Positions 35,973 to 45,199 of a stretch of DNA of 64,000 bases are shown piece by piece; the stretch's first letter is position 1, and every line of letters starts with the position of its first letter. The notes under the pieces were generated by a model. It was not told where the DNA came from, did not search any database, and saw only the letters and a list, made by a program, of their open reading frames with translations. Position numbers and translations under genes: made by a program. The stretch is from Chryseobacterium sp. HSC-36S06 (GTDB lineage Bacteria; Bacteroidota; Bacteroidia; Flavobacteriales; Weeksellaceae), in the NCBI RefSeq assembly GCF_024171485.1, contig NZ_JALJZX010000002.1, positions 310,001-374,000 of the forward strand, given 5' to 3'.

Positions 35973-37880
35973 TTATATTCTTTCGTTCTTAATTTCCTCG
36001 ACAATTTCGGGATTCAGAAGGGTGGAAGTATCACCGAAATTCGCGAAATCTCCTTCTGCAATTTTTCTTAAAATTCGTCTCATAATTTTACCTGATCGGG
36101 TTTTTGGAAGTGCAGTCACAAATTGAATCTTATCAAGCTTTGCAATTGGTCCGATCGTATCACTGATGACCTGGTTGATTTCCTTACGCAGATTGTCGCG
36201 GTCACGGCTTTCGCCAGTGTCCTTTAAGATTACATAACCGTAAAGCGCACTTCCTTTAATATCATGCGGATAGCCGACAATCGCAGATTCAGCAACAGCC
36301 GGATGCTGGTTGATACTGTCTTCGATCGGAGCGGTTCCCAAATTATGGCCGGATACGATAATAACGTCATCAACTCGTCCTGTGATTCTGTAATAGCCAA
36401 CTTCGTCACGCAAAGCGCCGTCACCGGTGAAATATTTCCCGGGGAACGCTGTAAAATATGTTTCTTTATACCGCTGGTGATCTCCCCAAATTGTTCTGGC
36501 AATTCCAGGCCACGGAAAACGGATACATAAATTTCCGTCTACTTGATTTCCGGTAATTTCATTGCGTTTATCGTCCATCAAAACAGGTTGAATTCCAGGA
36601 AGAGGAAGTGTTGCATAAGTCGGTTTGGTCGGCGTCACAAAAGGTAACGGAGAAATCATAATTCCCCCGGTCTCAGTTTGCCACCAGGTATCTACAATAG
36701 GGCATTTTTTCTTGCCAACATGATCGTTGTACCAGTGCCAGGCTTCATCATTGATGGGTTCTCCTACGGAACCAATGACTCTGAGACTTGACAAATCGTG
36801 TTTCTCCACCCATTCATAAGATTCCTTAGCTAGTGAACGGATTGCGGTGGGAGCCGTATAAAACTGAGTGATTTTATGTTTCTCAATCACTTCCCAGAAA
36901 CGGTCAGGTTCCGGATAAGTGGGTACTCCTTCGAAGATGACTGTTGTAGCACCATTAGCCAGCGGACCGTACAGAATATACGAATGTCCGGTAATCCAGC
37001 CAATATCTGCCGTACACCAGTAAATATCGTTTTCCCTGTAATTGAATACATTCTTGAATGTATAAGCCGTGTAAACCATGTATCCTGCCGTGGTATGCAG
37101 CATTCCTTTCGGCTTACCTGTAGAACCTGATGTATAAAGAATAAACAAAGGATCTTCAGCATCCATAATAACCGAAATAAAATCTGCGGGAGCCTTTTCA
37201 TAAAGCGGTTCAAGCCAAAGGTCGCGGCCTTCTTTCATTTTTACTTCGCCGCCGGTTCTTTTTACCACTAAAACTTTTTCTACCGTAGGGCAGCTTTCTA
37301 CCGCTTCATCAATGATTCCTTTCAGGTCGATGGCTTTGCTGCCACGGTAACTTCCGTCGGAACAGATGATGAGTTTTGCTTCGCAGTCGTTCACACGCGA
37401 CGATACCGCCGATGCCGAAAATCCTGCAAAAATTACAGAATGCACCGCACCAAGTCTTGCGCAGGCGAGCATTGTCACAGCCAGTTCGGGAATCATGGGA
37501 AGATAAATACAAACCCGGTCGCCTTTCTGGATTCCCAAGTCACGCAGTACGTTCGCCATTTTGCACACTCTGTCCCGGAGTTCATTGTAAGAAATGTGCT
37601 GTGCTTCTTCTTTCGGATCATTAGGTTCCCAAATAATGGCAGTCTTGTCGCCGCGGGTACTCAAATGCCGGTCAATACAGTTTTTGGTAATATTAAGCTT
37701 GGCATTTTTAAACCATTTAATCTTGGCTTCCTGCATGTCATATTCCACCACTTTGCTCCAGCGCTGGTACCAAACGAAGTTTTCGTCGGCAATTTTATCC
37801 CAGAATTTTTTTGGGTTCTTGATTGATTTTTTATACTGTTTAAAATAATCCGGAAGATCATCAATGAAATAATTTTTCAT
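35973..37880 (-). CDS. acs: Acetyl-CoA synthetase
   Basis: This is an AMP-forming ligase that activates acetate to acetyl-CoA through an acetyl-adenylate. The 635-residue protein has the P-loop-like ILYTSGSTGKPKGMLHTTAGY, the WWQTETGGIMISPLPF signature and the C-terminal acetylation-regulated lysine Lys598 in RSGKIMRRIL. It is the last gene of a long minus-strand block with a propionyl-type synthetase, response regulator, symporter-kinase, MFS transporter and porin. It is separated from the synthetase gene by a 148-bp spacer that holds a GC-rich repeat-like element, so it may also be transcribed separately. Confidence 0.95.
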   Translation of the reverse strand: MKNYFIDDLPDYFKQYKKSIKNPKKFWDKIADENFVWYQRWSKVVEYDMQEAKIKWFKNAKLNITKNCIDRHLSTRGDKTAIIWEPNDPKEEAQHISYNELRDRVCKMANVLRDLGIQKGDRVCIYLPMIPELAVTMLACARLGAVHSVIFAGFSASAVSSRVNDCEAKLIICSDGSYRGSKAIDLKGIIDEAVESCPTVEKVLVVKRTGGEVKMKEGRDLWLEPLYEKAPADFISVIMDAEDPLFILYTSGSTGKPKGMLHTTAGYMVYTAYTFKNVFNYRENDIYWCTADIGWITGHSYILYGPLANGATTVIFEGVPTYPEPDRFWEVIEKHKITQFYTAPTAIRSLAKESYEWVEKHDLSSLRVIGSVGEPINDEAWHWYNDHVGKKKCPIVDTWWQTETGGIMISPLPFVTPTKPTYATLPLPGIQPVLMDDKRNEITGNQVDGNLCIRFPWPGIARTIWGDHQRYKETYFTAFPGKYFTGDGALRDEVGYYRITGRVDDVIIVSGHNLGTAPIEDSINQHPAVAESAIVGYPHDIKGSALYGYVILKDTGESRDRDNLRKEINQVISDTIGPIAKLDKIQFVTALPKTRSGKIMRRILRKIAEGDFANFGDTSTLLNPEIVEEIKNERI

Positions 37881-37907
37881 AATTCTTAATTTTTTAGTTT
37901 TATTTGA

Positions 37908-38013
37908 AGCCGGGAACCTGCTATCCGCTCATACTCCTCACTCTGCGCTATTGCCGGCGCCTGCTGCGGGGTAACCGCTGCTATCAGGGCTAGAGGGCGG
38001 TAATTTTTACCGG
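37908..38013. repeat. GC-rich intergenic element, probable dispersed repeat
   Basis: This spacer between the two synthetase genes is much richer in GC than the surrounding DNA. It has a direct repeat CTGCTATC (37918-37925 and 37978-37985) and ends in a small inverted repeat CGGTAA-TTT-TTACCG (37998-38012). I recall closely similar intergenic segments in other Chryseobacterium-like genomes, which points to a non-coding dispersed element, but I cannot verify copies from this window. Confidence 0.45.
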
Positions 38014-38028
38014 GTTTCGCTTTTTAAT

Positions 38029-39927
38029 TTATATTTTTTCTCTTTTATATACATTCATCATTTCCTGCAATTCTTCCACGATGCTTTCGTCATCAATGGT
38101 GGATGGCATTTGGTATTCTTTACCGTCCAGCATGGTGCGGATAAGTTTTCGCAGAATTTTCCCTGAACGGGTTTTCGGAAGCCGGTTTACGACCATTGCG
38201 TTTTTCAGACAGGCTACCGCACCTATTTTTTCGCGAATCAGTGTTACAATATCTTTTTCCAGCTGTTCCTGGTCTGCTTTAGAACCCGACTTTAAAACCG
38301 CGATGGCAAAAGGAACCTGACCTTTCAGATCATCATCGATTCCAACGACGCAACATTCGGCAACTTCTTTGTGTGCAGCGACAACTTCTTCCATTTCGGC
38401 TGTAGAAAGGCGGTGTCCCGCAACATTAATCACGTCATCAACACGACCTGTCACAAAAACGTAGCCGTCTTCATCTTTAATGGCGCCGTCGCCGGAAAAA
38501 TAGTAGCCGGGAAACCTCGACAGATACCCGAATTTAAAACGTTCCGGATCACCCCATATTCCAGTCATTGCACCGGGAGCCAGCGGAAGTTTGATCACCA
38601 GATAACCTTCGTGATGCGCTTCAAGTTCGTAACCTTCTTCACTGAAAATTTTAATATCATAACCTGGAATAGGTTTTCCGGCGGAAGCTCTTTTGATTTT
38701 TACGTCTTCAACACCCGGCATTAATCCCAGCATGGGCCAGCCGGATTCGGTTTGCCACCAGTGGTCAATTGCCGGTACACCCACGAATTCCTCATACCAG
38801 TCCAGCGTGGCAACATCGCAGCGTTCGCCCGCCAGAAACTGGGTTCTTAAAGAAGATAAATCATATTTCTTTACAAATTCACCTTCAGGATCTTCTTTTT
38901 TAATGGCTCTGATCGCCGTCGGAGCAGTGAACATCACCGAAACCTTGTGCTCCTCAATTACGCGCCAGAATGTTCCTGCATCGGGTGTTCCGATAGGTTT
39001 TCCTTCAAAAATAACCGTGGTGTTTCTGTTGATCAGCGGTGCGTAAACCGAAAAACTGTGACCAACTGCCCAACCAATGTCGGATGCGGCCCAAAACGTT
39101 TCGCCTTCTTTGGCTCCGTAGATGTTTTTAATCGCAAACTTCATGGCAACTGCGTGACCGCCGTTATCGCGAACCACGCCTTTTGGTTTTCCGGTAGTTC
39201 CGGAGGTGTAGAGAATGTACAGCGGGTGAGCAGACTCTACCGGGACGCAGTCAGCAGGGTCGGATTCCGCGATGAGTTTCTCGAAATCGATGAGACCTTC
39301 TGCTTCATGATTAACTCTGTTTCCGAGAAGTTTGCGGTCGAAAGCAACAATATGTTCAGGTTTGTGCTCTGAAATCGAAACTGCCTCACGCACAAAAGGC
39401 AGATAAGGAATCCGTCGCGAAACTTCCATTCCCGAACTTGCAGTGATAATGGCTTTTGGATGGCAGTCGTCAATCCTGATTGCCAGTTCAGTCGGAGCAA
39501 ATCCGCCAAAAACCACGGAATGGGTAACACCTAATCGTGCGCAGGCCAACATGGCAAAGACCGACTGCGGAATCATAGGCATATAAATAATCGCGGTGTC
39601 GCCTTTCTGCAAGCCCAATTTCTGTAAGCCTCCTGCCAGCTTTGCAACCTGTTCCCGAACTTCGCTGTAGGTATATTTGATGATTCTGGAAGTTACAGGA
39701 GAATCGTAAATAATGGCTACCTGATCACCAAAACCGTCATTGATGTGTTTGTCTAATGCGAGATAACAGGTGTTGAGTTCACCGTCAGTATACCAGGTAG
39801 GATAGTTTTCGCCGTCGTTGGTGAGGATTTGGGTGGGTTTTTTGAACCATTCTATATTTTCGGCCTGTTCTGACCAGAATTTTTCTTTGTTTTCCACACT
39901 TTCGCGGAACATTTGGTGCGCTTTCAT
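38029..39927 (-). CDS. prpE: Acyl-CoA synthetase, propionyl-CoA synthetase type
   Basis: The protein is a 632-residue AMP-forming acyl-CoA synthetase. The segment YILYTSGTTGKPKGVVRDNG with the following GGHAVAM is characteristic of the PrpE/ACSS3 group, which prefers propionate over acetate. The C-terminal lysine Lys590 in RSGKILRKLI is the expected acetylation site. It begins 10 bp after the response regulator stop, so it is in one operon with the sensor system. It may allow growth on propionate or generate propionyl-CoA from amino-acid breakdown. Acetate is an alternative substrate. Confidence 0.85.
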   Translation of the reverse strand: MKAHQMFRESVENKEKFWSEQAENIEWFKKPTQILTNDGENYPTWYTDGELNTCYLALDKHINDGFGDQVAIIYDSPVTSRIIKYTYSEVREQVAKLAGGLQKLGLQKGDTAIIYMPMIPQSVFAMLACARLGVTHSVVFGGFAPTELAIRIDDCHPKAIITASSGMEVSRRIPYLPFVREAVSISEHKPEHIVAFDRKLLGNRVNHEAEGLIDFEKLIAESDPADCVPVESAHPLYILYTSGTTGKPKGVVRDNGGHAVAMKFAIKNIYGAKEGETFWAASDIGWAVGHSFSVYAPLINRNTTVIFEGKPIGTPDAGTFWRVIEEHKVSVMFTAPTAIRAIKKEDPEGEFVKKYDLSSLRTQFLAGERCDVATLDWYEEFVGVPAIDHWWQTESGWPMLGLMPGVEDVKIKRASAGKPIPGYDIKIFSEEGYELEAHHEGYLVIKLPLAPGAMTGIWGDPERFKFGYLSRFPGYYFSGDGAIKDEDGYVFVTGRVDDVINVAGHRLSTAEMEEVVAAHKEVAECCVVGIDDDLKGQVPFAIAVLKSGSKADQEQLEKDIVTLIREKIGAVACLKNAMVVNRLPKTRSGKILRKLIRTMLDGKEYQMPSTIDDESIVEELQEMMNVYKREKI

Positions 39928-39937
39928 AACTTCAGTT

Positions 39938-40300
39938 TTATTTGATTAAATTTTCGACCTGTTCGGTAAGTTTCTTAATGGAGTAGGGTTTTGTAACATA
40001 CGCATCGGCACCGAGATCCAAACCTTTTGCAATGTCGGCTTCGCCGGTTTTTGCTGAAAGGAAAATTACTTTTATATTGGAAAAGGCTTCATTCTTGCGG
40101 ATTTCTGCAAGTGTCGTGTAGCCGTCTACATTCGGCATCATAATATCGAGCAGAATAATATCCGGGATTTCTGTTTTCAGAATTTCTAAAACTTCGGAAC
40201 CGTCTCTTGCGATAAAAACTTCATATCCCGCTTTCCGGAAGGCATACTCCAGGGTCATGATGATTTTATGTTCGTCGTCTGCAATTAATATCTTTTTCAT
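39938..40300 (-). CDS. Response regulator, single receiver domain
   Basis: The protein is a 120-residue CheY-like receiver domain without an output domain. It has the acidic pair in ILIADDEHKI, the phospho-acceptor Asp in DIILLDIMMPNVDG, and the Lys in YVTKPYSIKKLTEQV. I chose ATG 40300 (MKKILIADDEHK), because longer upstream frames run into the preceding kinase gene. The kinase stop codon (40302-40304) lies 1 bp before it, so the two are translationally coupled. Lacking a DNA-binding domain, it must act through another protein, perhaps a phosphorelay. Confidence 0.9.
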   Translation of the reverse strand: MKKILIADDEHKIIMTLEYAFRKAGYEVFIARDGSEVLEILKTEIPDIILLDIMMPNVDGYTTLAEIRKNEAFSNIKVIFLSAKTGEADIAKGLDLGADAYVTKPYSIKKLTEQVENLIK

Positions 40301-40301
40301 C

Positions 40302-42950
40302 TTATTCTGTTTTATTGGGCAAAAAAATCTCGAAGGTGACCCCGATTTCTTTGTTTTTGGCTTCAATAGATCCGCCGTGAGCATTAATAATTCTTTTGCA
40401 GATCGCCAATCCCAAACCGCTTCCCAATGGTTTTCGGAGGTTTTGGTTTTTGCTTTGGTAAAACTTTTCGAAAACAAACTCCAGATCTTCTTCGGGAATC
40501 GTTTTTCCCGTGTTGAAAACCGATATCTTAAGTCCGCCTTCTTTGTCCTGAAATTTTGTCTGTACCATTCCCTGTTCGTTGGCGAATTTCAGGGCATTGC
40601 CGAGGATATTCTGAAAAACCTGAATCATTTTCATTTCATCAAAGTCAAAAACCTCATTCTTGAGTAAATTGACTTCGGAATGATGAAGGTGTTTCTGATC
40701 AAACAGCTGATGCAATGGTTTTAAAGATTTGTGATACGTTTCAATAATGCTTTTTTCTTCGATGTTCAGCGGGGTAGTGCCGGCTTCGAGTTTATCTAGA
40801 TATAGGATATCGTTGATGATTTCTGCAAGCCTGTCGCTTTCTGAAATAATATTGCCGAGAAAATCTTTTTTGATCTCTGCGGGCATCTCTTCATCATCCA
40901 GAAGCAGTTCGCTTGTCGCGCGAATCGCGGTGATGGGTGTACGCAGTTCGTGTGCGACCGAATCCAGAAAATCGTCTTTTTGCTTGTCTTTGATTACCAG
41001 TGTTTCGTTGGCGTTCTGCAGTTCTTCAGAAAGTTTCCTCAGTTGTTGAGAATGCTCGGTAAGCTGCTTGTTCATTGAGATATTTTCTTTAGATTCTTCC
41101 AGAATTTTCAGGACTTCAGGCAACGTAATTTTATCCTCTTTCGTTACGCCTTCAATTAAAATCTTTGCCGATGCGGTACCGATTCTGCCGCTCAGTAAAT
41201 TTTCAGAAAACTTAATAAACCGCGAATCCGCACTGTTGTTTTCGTCGGAAATATTGTATTTGAGATTGAAAATTTTTAGAGCCTGCTGGGTTTTTTTCTC
41301 TCCAAGAAATCTTGTCAGGATTTTTCTTATGTCTGAAATATTGGCGGTACCTTTCCAGATGTACGCGTTTTCGTGATTCTGAATGTAGTCGTTGATATCG
41401 ACATAAAGTTCGGCGAAATTCCTTTCTCTGTAATTGCCCGCGACGAGCGAGGAGATCATCATAAACAATCCGCCATTAACCAGCAGACTCCAGAAAAAGG
41501 CACTCGCAACAGGCGAAAGATAATCTAATTTAAAGAAGTTGAACACCGCGGAATTCTGATAGGTTGTGTCGAAATAATTCGGCAAAATAAGATTGAAATA
41601 GCAGATGAACACGCCGACAATAATGCCGGTTACTGCGCCAGCGAAACTTCCGCGGCGCCAGAAAATAGCACCAAAAAAGGAAGGGGCAAGTTGCGCGATC
41701 ATTACAAATGCGATGAGTCCTACTGAAAATAACGAAGCGCTGTTGATGAGGAATTTGTAAAACAGAAATCCCACAATAATAAGTGAAAAAATACTGAATT
41801 TTCTGATGTTAACGATGGTTCTGTTGTTGGCGTACTCGGTCTCGGTTTTCAGGCTGTTCAGCCAACCGTAAGGAATGATGAGGTTATTTGAAAGCATCAC
41901 TGATAGTGAAATACTTGAAATGATAATCATGGAAATACACGCACTGAGTCCGCCAAGAAAAACCATTCCTGCAATAAATATATTCCCGAACTTCTGAGGA
42001 ATAAGGATGGAATAAAATTCCGGATTTACATTTTCACCGAAAAAAAGGATTTTCCCGCCCCAGGCAATCGGGAATACAAAAATATTCATCAATAATAAAT
42101 AAAGCGGGAAAAGCCAGATTGCTGTTTTCAGGTGTTTTTCTGTCCTGTTTTCTACTATGGTTGTGTGAAACTGACGCGGCAAAAGAAAAATGGCAGTCAT
42201 GGAAAGCATGCTCATCAGGAAAAAGTTGAAGCCACCTTCCAAACCGTTGAACGTATTTTTTTGAGTAAAATCAGGCAGTTTCGAAGCCTTTTCGTAAATG
42301 TCATTAAAACCGTTGAAGACGCCATACACAACAAAAATTCCCAGAATAACGAAGAATATCAGCTTCAAAAAACTTTCAAATGCCACGGCTGAAATAATAC
42401 CGAGTCTTTTTTCGGAAGCATCTACATATTTTGTTCCGTAATATGCAGAAAATACTGCAATGATCACCACCACATACGTTGCAGTATCAAGAAAAATATT
42501 ATCCGAATTTGCTGTGTCAGTCATCAGGTGAAAAGTATCAGAAATCGCTTTGATCTGAAGGCCGATGTAAGGAATCACCGCCAGCATACATACAATTGCG
42601 ACCAACGCCCCCAGAAAGCGGCTGTTCCCGTAGCGCAAAGAGATAAAGTCTGCAATACTGCTTATTTTATGAACGCGGGAAATTCTGATGATCTTCGAGT
42701 TGATATAAATCCAGGATGGAATGATGATGACCGGACCGATATAAATGGCCAGATATTCCAGTCCCTGGTTTGAAGCCACGCCAATGCTGCCGTAATACGT
42801 CCACGCCGAGCAGTAAACCGCCAGCGAAAGGGAGTAGATATACGGATTGTTTACCCAGAAATTGCTCTTCCTTTTTTCTGCCCAAAAAGCAATGAAGAAA
42901 AGCAATCCCAGATAAACGATTACCAGCAGAAATAAAAGCGGACTACTCAT
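40302..42950 (-). CDS. CbrA-like sensor: sodium/solute symporter-STAC-histidine kinase fusion
   Basis: This 882-residue fusion has three parts. Residues 1 to about 490 are a sodium:solute symporter (SSS/SLC5) domain with 12-13 helices (LYCSAWTYYGSIGVASNQGL is a marker). About 540-630 is a STAC-type linker. About 650-882 is a histidine kinase with H-box DSVAHELRTPITAIRA (phospho-His about 672) and an ATPase domain ending in GSGLGLAICKRIINAHGG. The architecture is that of CbrA, which controls carbon and nitrogen use in Pseudomonas. Here it lies among acetate/propionate genes and probably senses or transports a small acid. Its start overlaps the preceding small gene by 8 bp. Confidence 0.9.
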   Translation of the reverse strand: MSSPLLFLLVIVYLGLLFFIAFWAEKRKSNFWVNNPYIYSLSLAVYCSAWTYYGSIGVASNQGLEYLAIYIGPVIIIPSWIYINSKIIRISRVHKISSIADFISLRYGNSRFLGALVAIVCMLAVIPYIGLQIKAISDTFHLMTDTANSDNIFLDTATYVVVIIAVFSAYYGTKYVDASEKRLGIISAVAFESFLKLIFFVILGIFVVYGVFNGFNDIYEKASKLPDFTQKNTFNGLEGGFNFFLMSMLSMTAIFLLPRQFHTTIVENRTEKHLKTAIWLFPLYLLLMNIFVFPIAWGGKILFFGENVNPEFYSILIPQKFGNIFIAGMVFLGGLSACISMIIISSISLSVMLSNNLIIPYGWLNSLKTETEYANNRTIVNIRKFSIFSLIIVGFLFYKFLINSASLFSVGLIAFVMIAQLAPSFFGAIFWRRGSFAGAVTGIIVGVFICYFNLILPNYFDTTYQNSAVFNFFKLDYLSPVASAFFWSLLVNGGLFMMISSLVAGNYRERNFAELYVDINDYIQNHENAYIWKGTANISDIRKILTRFLGEKKTQQALKIFNLKYNISDENNSADSRFIKFSENLLSGRIGTASAKILIEGVTKEDKITLPEVLKILEESKENISMNKQLTEHSQQLRKLSEELQNANETLVIKDKQKDDFLDSVAHELRTPITAIRATSELLLDDEEMPAEIKKDFLGNIISESDRLAEIINDILYLDKLEAGTTPLNIEEKSIIETYHKSLKPLHQLFDQKHLHHSEVNLLKNEVFDFDEMKMIQVFQNILGNALKFANEQGMVQTKFQDKEGGLKISVFNTGKTIPEEDLEFVFEKFYQSKNQNLRKPLGSGLGLAICKRIINAHGGSIEAKNKEIGVTFEIFLPNKTE

Positions 42951-43137
42951 TATATTTCCTGAAGATTAAGAATGATGCTATACTGGATGCAAACCAAACC
43001 ATAAAAAGGTAAGTGTAAATCATAGGTAAGCCCCAAATTGGCTCAGTTTTATTAAACAAAAACAAAACCGGCGCATTGAACATCACAAATAATGTGATGC
43101 TCAAAATAACCAGTTTTTGTTTGTGTCTTTTTTTCAT
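42943..43137 (-). CDS. Two-helix small membrane protein (possible symporter small subunit)
   Basis: The 64-residue protein has two hydrophobic segments (LVILSITLFVMFNAPVLFLF and PMIYTYLFMVWFASSIASFL). It overlaps the start of the symporter-kinase gene by 8 bp on the same strand. Small proteins of this shape precede sodium:solute symporters in many bacteria and may stabilise them (the DUF4212 and DUF3311 type). I judge that likely but unproven. It retains a charged N-terminus (MKKRHKQK). Confidence 0.65.
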   Translation of the reverse strand: MKKRHKQKLVILSITLFVMFNAPVLFLFNKTEPIWGLPMIYTYLFMVWFASSIASFLIFRKYNE

Positions 43138-43197
43138 TTGAAGTTTTAAATAACGGTCGGGTGACCATAAGTTACTGTTAAACCCGAGCGATAAAAT

Positions 43198-43425
43198 TTA
43201 AATTTTATCTTCCGAATATTCACCTTTGAAGGAGTACCAGCCGAAAACCGCCAGCCCACCAACGATTATCGGTACAAGAATCACCAGGATAATCCATCCG
43301 AATACATTGTCTTCCTGCTTATCCGACATTATTTTTGGAAGTCCGAATACCGTTAAGCCGTAATATGCTACTACCACTGCCAAAAGCAGCCATACAATTC
43401 CTAATATTTTTTTTACTGAATCCAT
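43198..43425 (-). CDS. Small two-helix membrane protein
   Basis: The 75-residue protein has two membrane segments (ILGIVWLLLAVVVAYYGLTV and GWIILVILVPIIVGGLAVFG) and short charged ends. I know of similar small proteins encoded next to MFS transporters in Bacteroidota but have no family name I trust. It follows the transporter gene by 87 bp on the same strand and precedes the next small gene by 60 bp. Confidence 0.6.
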   Translation of the reverse strand: MDSVKKILGIVWLLLAVVVAYYGLTVFGLPKIMSDKQEDNVFGWIILVILVPIIVGGLAVFGWYSFKGEYSEDKI

Positions 43426-43512
43426 TTTTTTGTTTTTTAAAGTTAGTTAAAATCCGGAAACCTTGATGCTGTTTTATCTTGATGAAGATTTCCGGAAAGA
43501 ATCTGTTTTCTT

Positions 43513-45111
43513 TTATTGGTAGTCTTCTTCCAGACTTTTGTTTTTGGTTTTAAGGTAAAGTGTTCCGATTACCAGACATACTGCAGCTACGATGATCGGG
43601 TACCAAAGCCCTTGCAGGTACCATTCCGGATGACCGGCATCTTTGCCTGAAGTCACAAGATAAGTTGCTACCGCCGGTAAAAGCCCGCCGAAGATTCCGT
43701 TACCAATATGATAAGGCAACGACATGGAGGTATAGCGGATGCGGATCGGGAACATCTCAACCAAAAATGCTGCGATAGGGCCGTAAACCATTGTCACAAA
43801 CACGACCTGTACAAATACCAGGAATATGAGTAACCATCGTGTATCTGGATTTACCGTAATACTTTCTTTGATCAGTGGAGCTTCAGCTTTTCCGTTGCTC
43901 ATTACAGGTCCGGCAGCAGCCCAGTGTACGATGCTGTCTCGTTTAAGCAAAGTTCCGTCTGTAAAGGTTTTTTCGGTATGGAAGCTGATGAGGCTGTCGC
44001 CTGCAATTTTTTCATGCGCTTTAGCAGTTCTTTTTTCAACAAGACCCTTCTCTGCCAAGACCTTACTTTCAATATTTACAGAAGTGTACATGGTTTTGTA
44101 GATAGGTCGGTAGGCAATAATTGCGATCAGCATCCCGATCATCATAATCGGTTTTCTTCCGACTTTGTCAGAAAGCCATCCAAACAGAATAAATAGAGGA
44201 GTTCCCAGGAACAGCGCTAAAGCCATCATTGAATCTACCTGGGCAGAATCAATATTCATTACTTTCTGCATAAAACTCATGGCATAAAACTGACCTGTAT
44301 ACCAGATAACACCTTGTCCCATTACCGCTCCGAATAATGCAAGTAATACGAATTTAAAATTAAGCTTGTTACCAAAACTTTCTTTCAACGGATTCGTTGA
44401 AGTTTTACCCTCCTTTTTTGCCTGTGCGAAAAGTGGAGATTCCTTCATGTTCCTACGGATAACGTAAGATACACCTACCATGAGAATCGAGATCCAGAAC
44501 GGAATCCTCCATCCCCAACTGTCGAATTCTTCTGGAGTAAGTGATGTTTTGGTCACAAGAATTACGATCAGTGAGATGAAAAGTCCTGCGGTAGCAGTAG
44601 TCTGAATCCATGAAGTCCAGTACCCACGGCGGTGAGGCTGCGAGTATTCTGCAACGTAGGTTGCCGCGCCACCATATTCTCCACCAAGAGCAAGACCCTG
44701 TAAAAGTCTTAAGATTAGAACCAAAACCGGCGCAGCGTAACCGATGGTTTCAAAACTAGGTACGCATCCGATAAGGAAGGTAGAGAAACCCATGATTAGA
44801 AGCGTTACGAGGAAGGTATATTTTCTACCGATGATATCACCAAGTCTTCCGAAAAACAGTGCGCCAAAAGGCCTTACAACGAATCCGGCGGCGAATGTTG
44901 CCAGGGTTGAAAGAAATGCTGCAGTAGGGTTGTCTGCAGGAAAGAATTTGGTCGCCAAAACTACTGCCAAACTTCCGAAAATATAGAAATCATACCATTC
45001 GATAAGAGTTCCGAGAGATGAAGCCATAATCACTCCCCAAATTGTTTTGTTCTTTCTTTTCTCCTCCACATAAGCGTCATGCTCCTGTTGGGTCTTAAAT
45101 TTTTTGCTCAT
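43513..45111 (-). CDS. MFS transporter of the metabolite:H+ symporter family, with an inserted domain
   Basis: The 532-residue protein has 12 membrane helices. Motifs at the start (WGVIMASSLGTLIEWYDFYIFGSLA) and FGRLGDIIGRKYTF, and the later FGWLSDKVGRKPIM, are those of MHS-family carriers for acids, betaine or proline. About 80 residues between helices 8 and 9-10 (about 340-422) form an extra hydrophilic segment, not typical of the family. It is a likely importer of acetate or another short-chain acid in this operon, by inference from its neighbours. It lies 88 bp downstream of the porin gene on the same strand. Confidence 0.85.
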   Translation of the reverse strand: MSKKFKTQQEHDAYVEEKRKNKTIWGVIMASSLGTLIEWYDFYIFGSLAVVLATKFFPADNPTAAFLSTLATFAAGFVVRPFGALFFGRLGDIIGRKYTFLVTLLIMGFSTFLIGCVPSFETIGYAAPVLVLILRLLQGLALGGEYGGAATYVAEYSQPHRRGYWTSWIQTTATAGLFISLIVILVTKTSLTPEEFDSWGWRIPFWISILMVGVSYVIRRNMKESPLFAQAKKEGKTSTNPLKESFGNKLNFKFVLLALFGAVMGQGVIWYTGQFYAMSFMQKVMNIDSAQVDSMMALALFLGTPLFILFGWLSDKVGRKPIMMIGMLIAIIAYRPIYKTMYTSVNIESKVLAEKGLVEKRTAKAHEKIAGDSLISFHTEKTFTDGTLLKRDSIVHWAAAGPVMSNGKAEAPLIKESITVNPDTRWLLIFLVFVQVVFVTMVYGPIAAFLVEMFPIRIRYTSMSLPYHIGNGIFGGLLPAVATYLVTSGKDAGHPEWYLQGLWYPIIVAAVCLVIGTLYLKTKNKSLEEDYQ

Positions 45112-45199
45112 TGTATATTTGTTTTTTTGGTTAAACTAGTATTTACTTATTGCTATTTAAATAATTTTTAATTAGGTATTTATAGACTTTATGTAAAGT

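Noticed and set aside
40301-40477. Extended N-terminus of the response regulator
   Set aside because: The extension reads through the end of the kinase gene and precedes a perfect receiver start MKKILIADDE at 40300.
40257-40667. 136-codon plus-strand frame over the kinase-regulator junction
   Set aside because: It is antisense to a coupled two-component pair with strong motifs.
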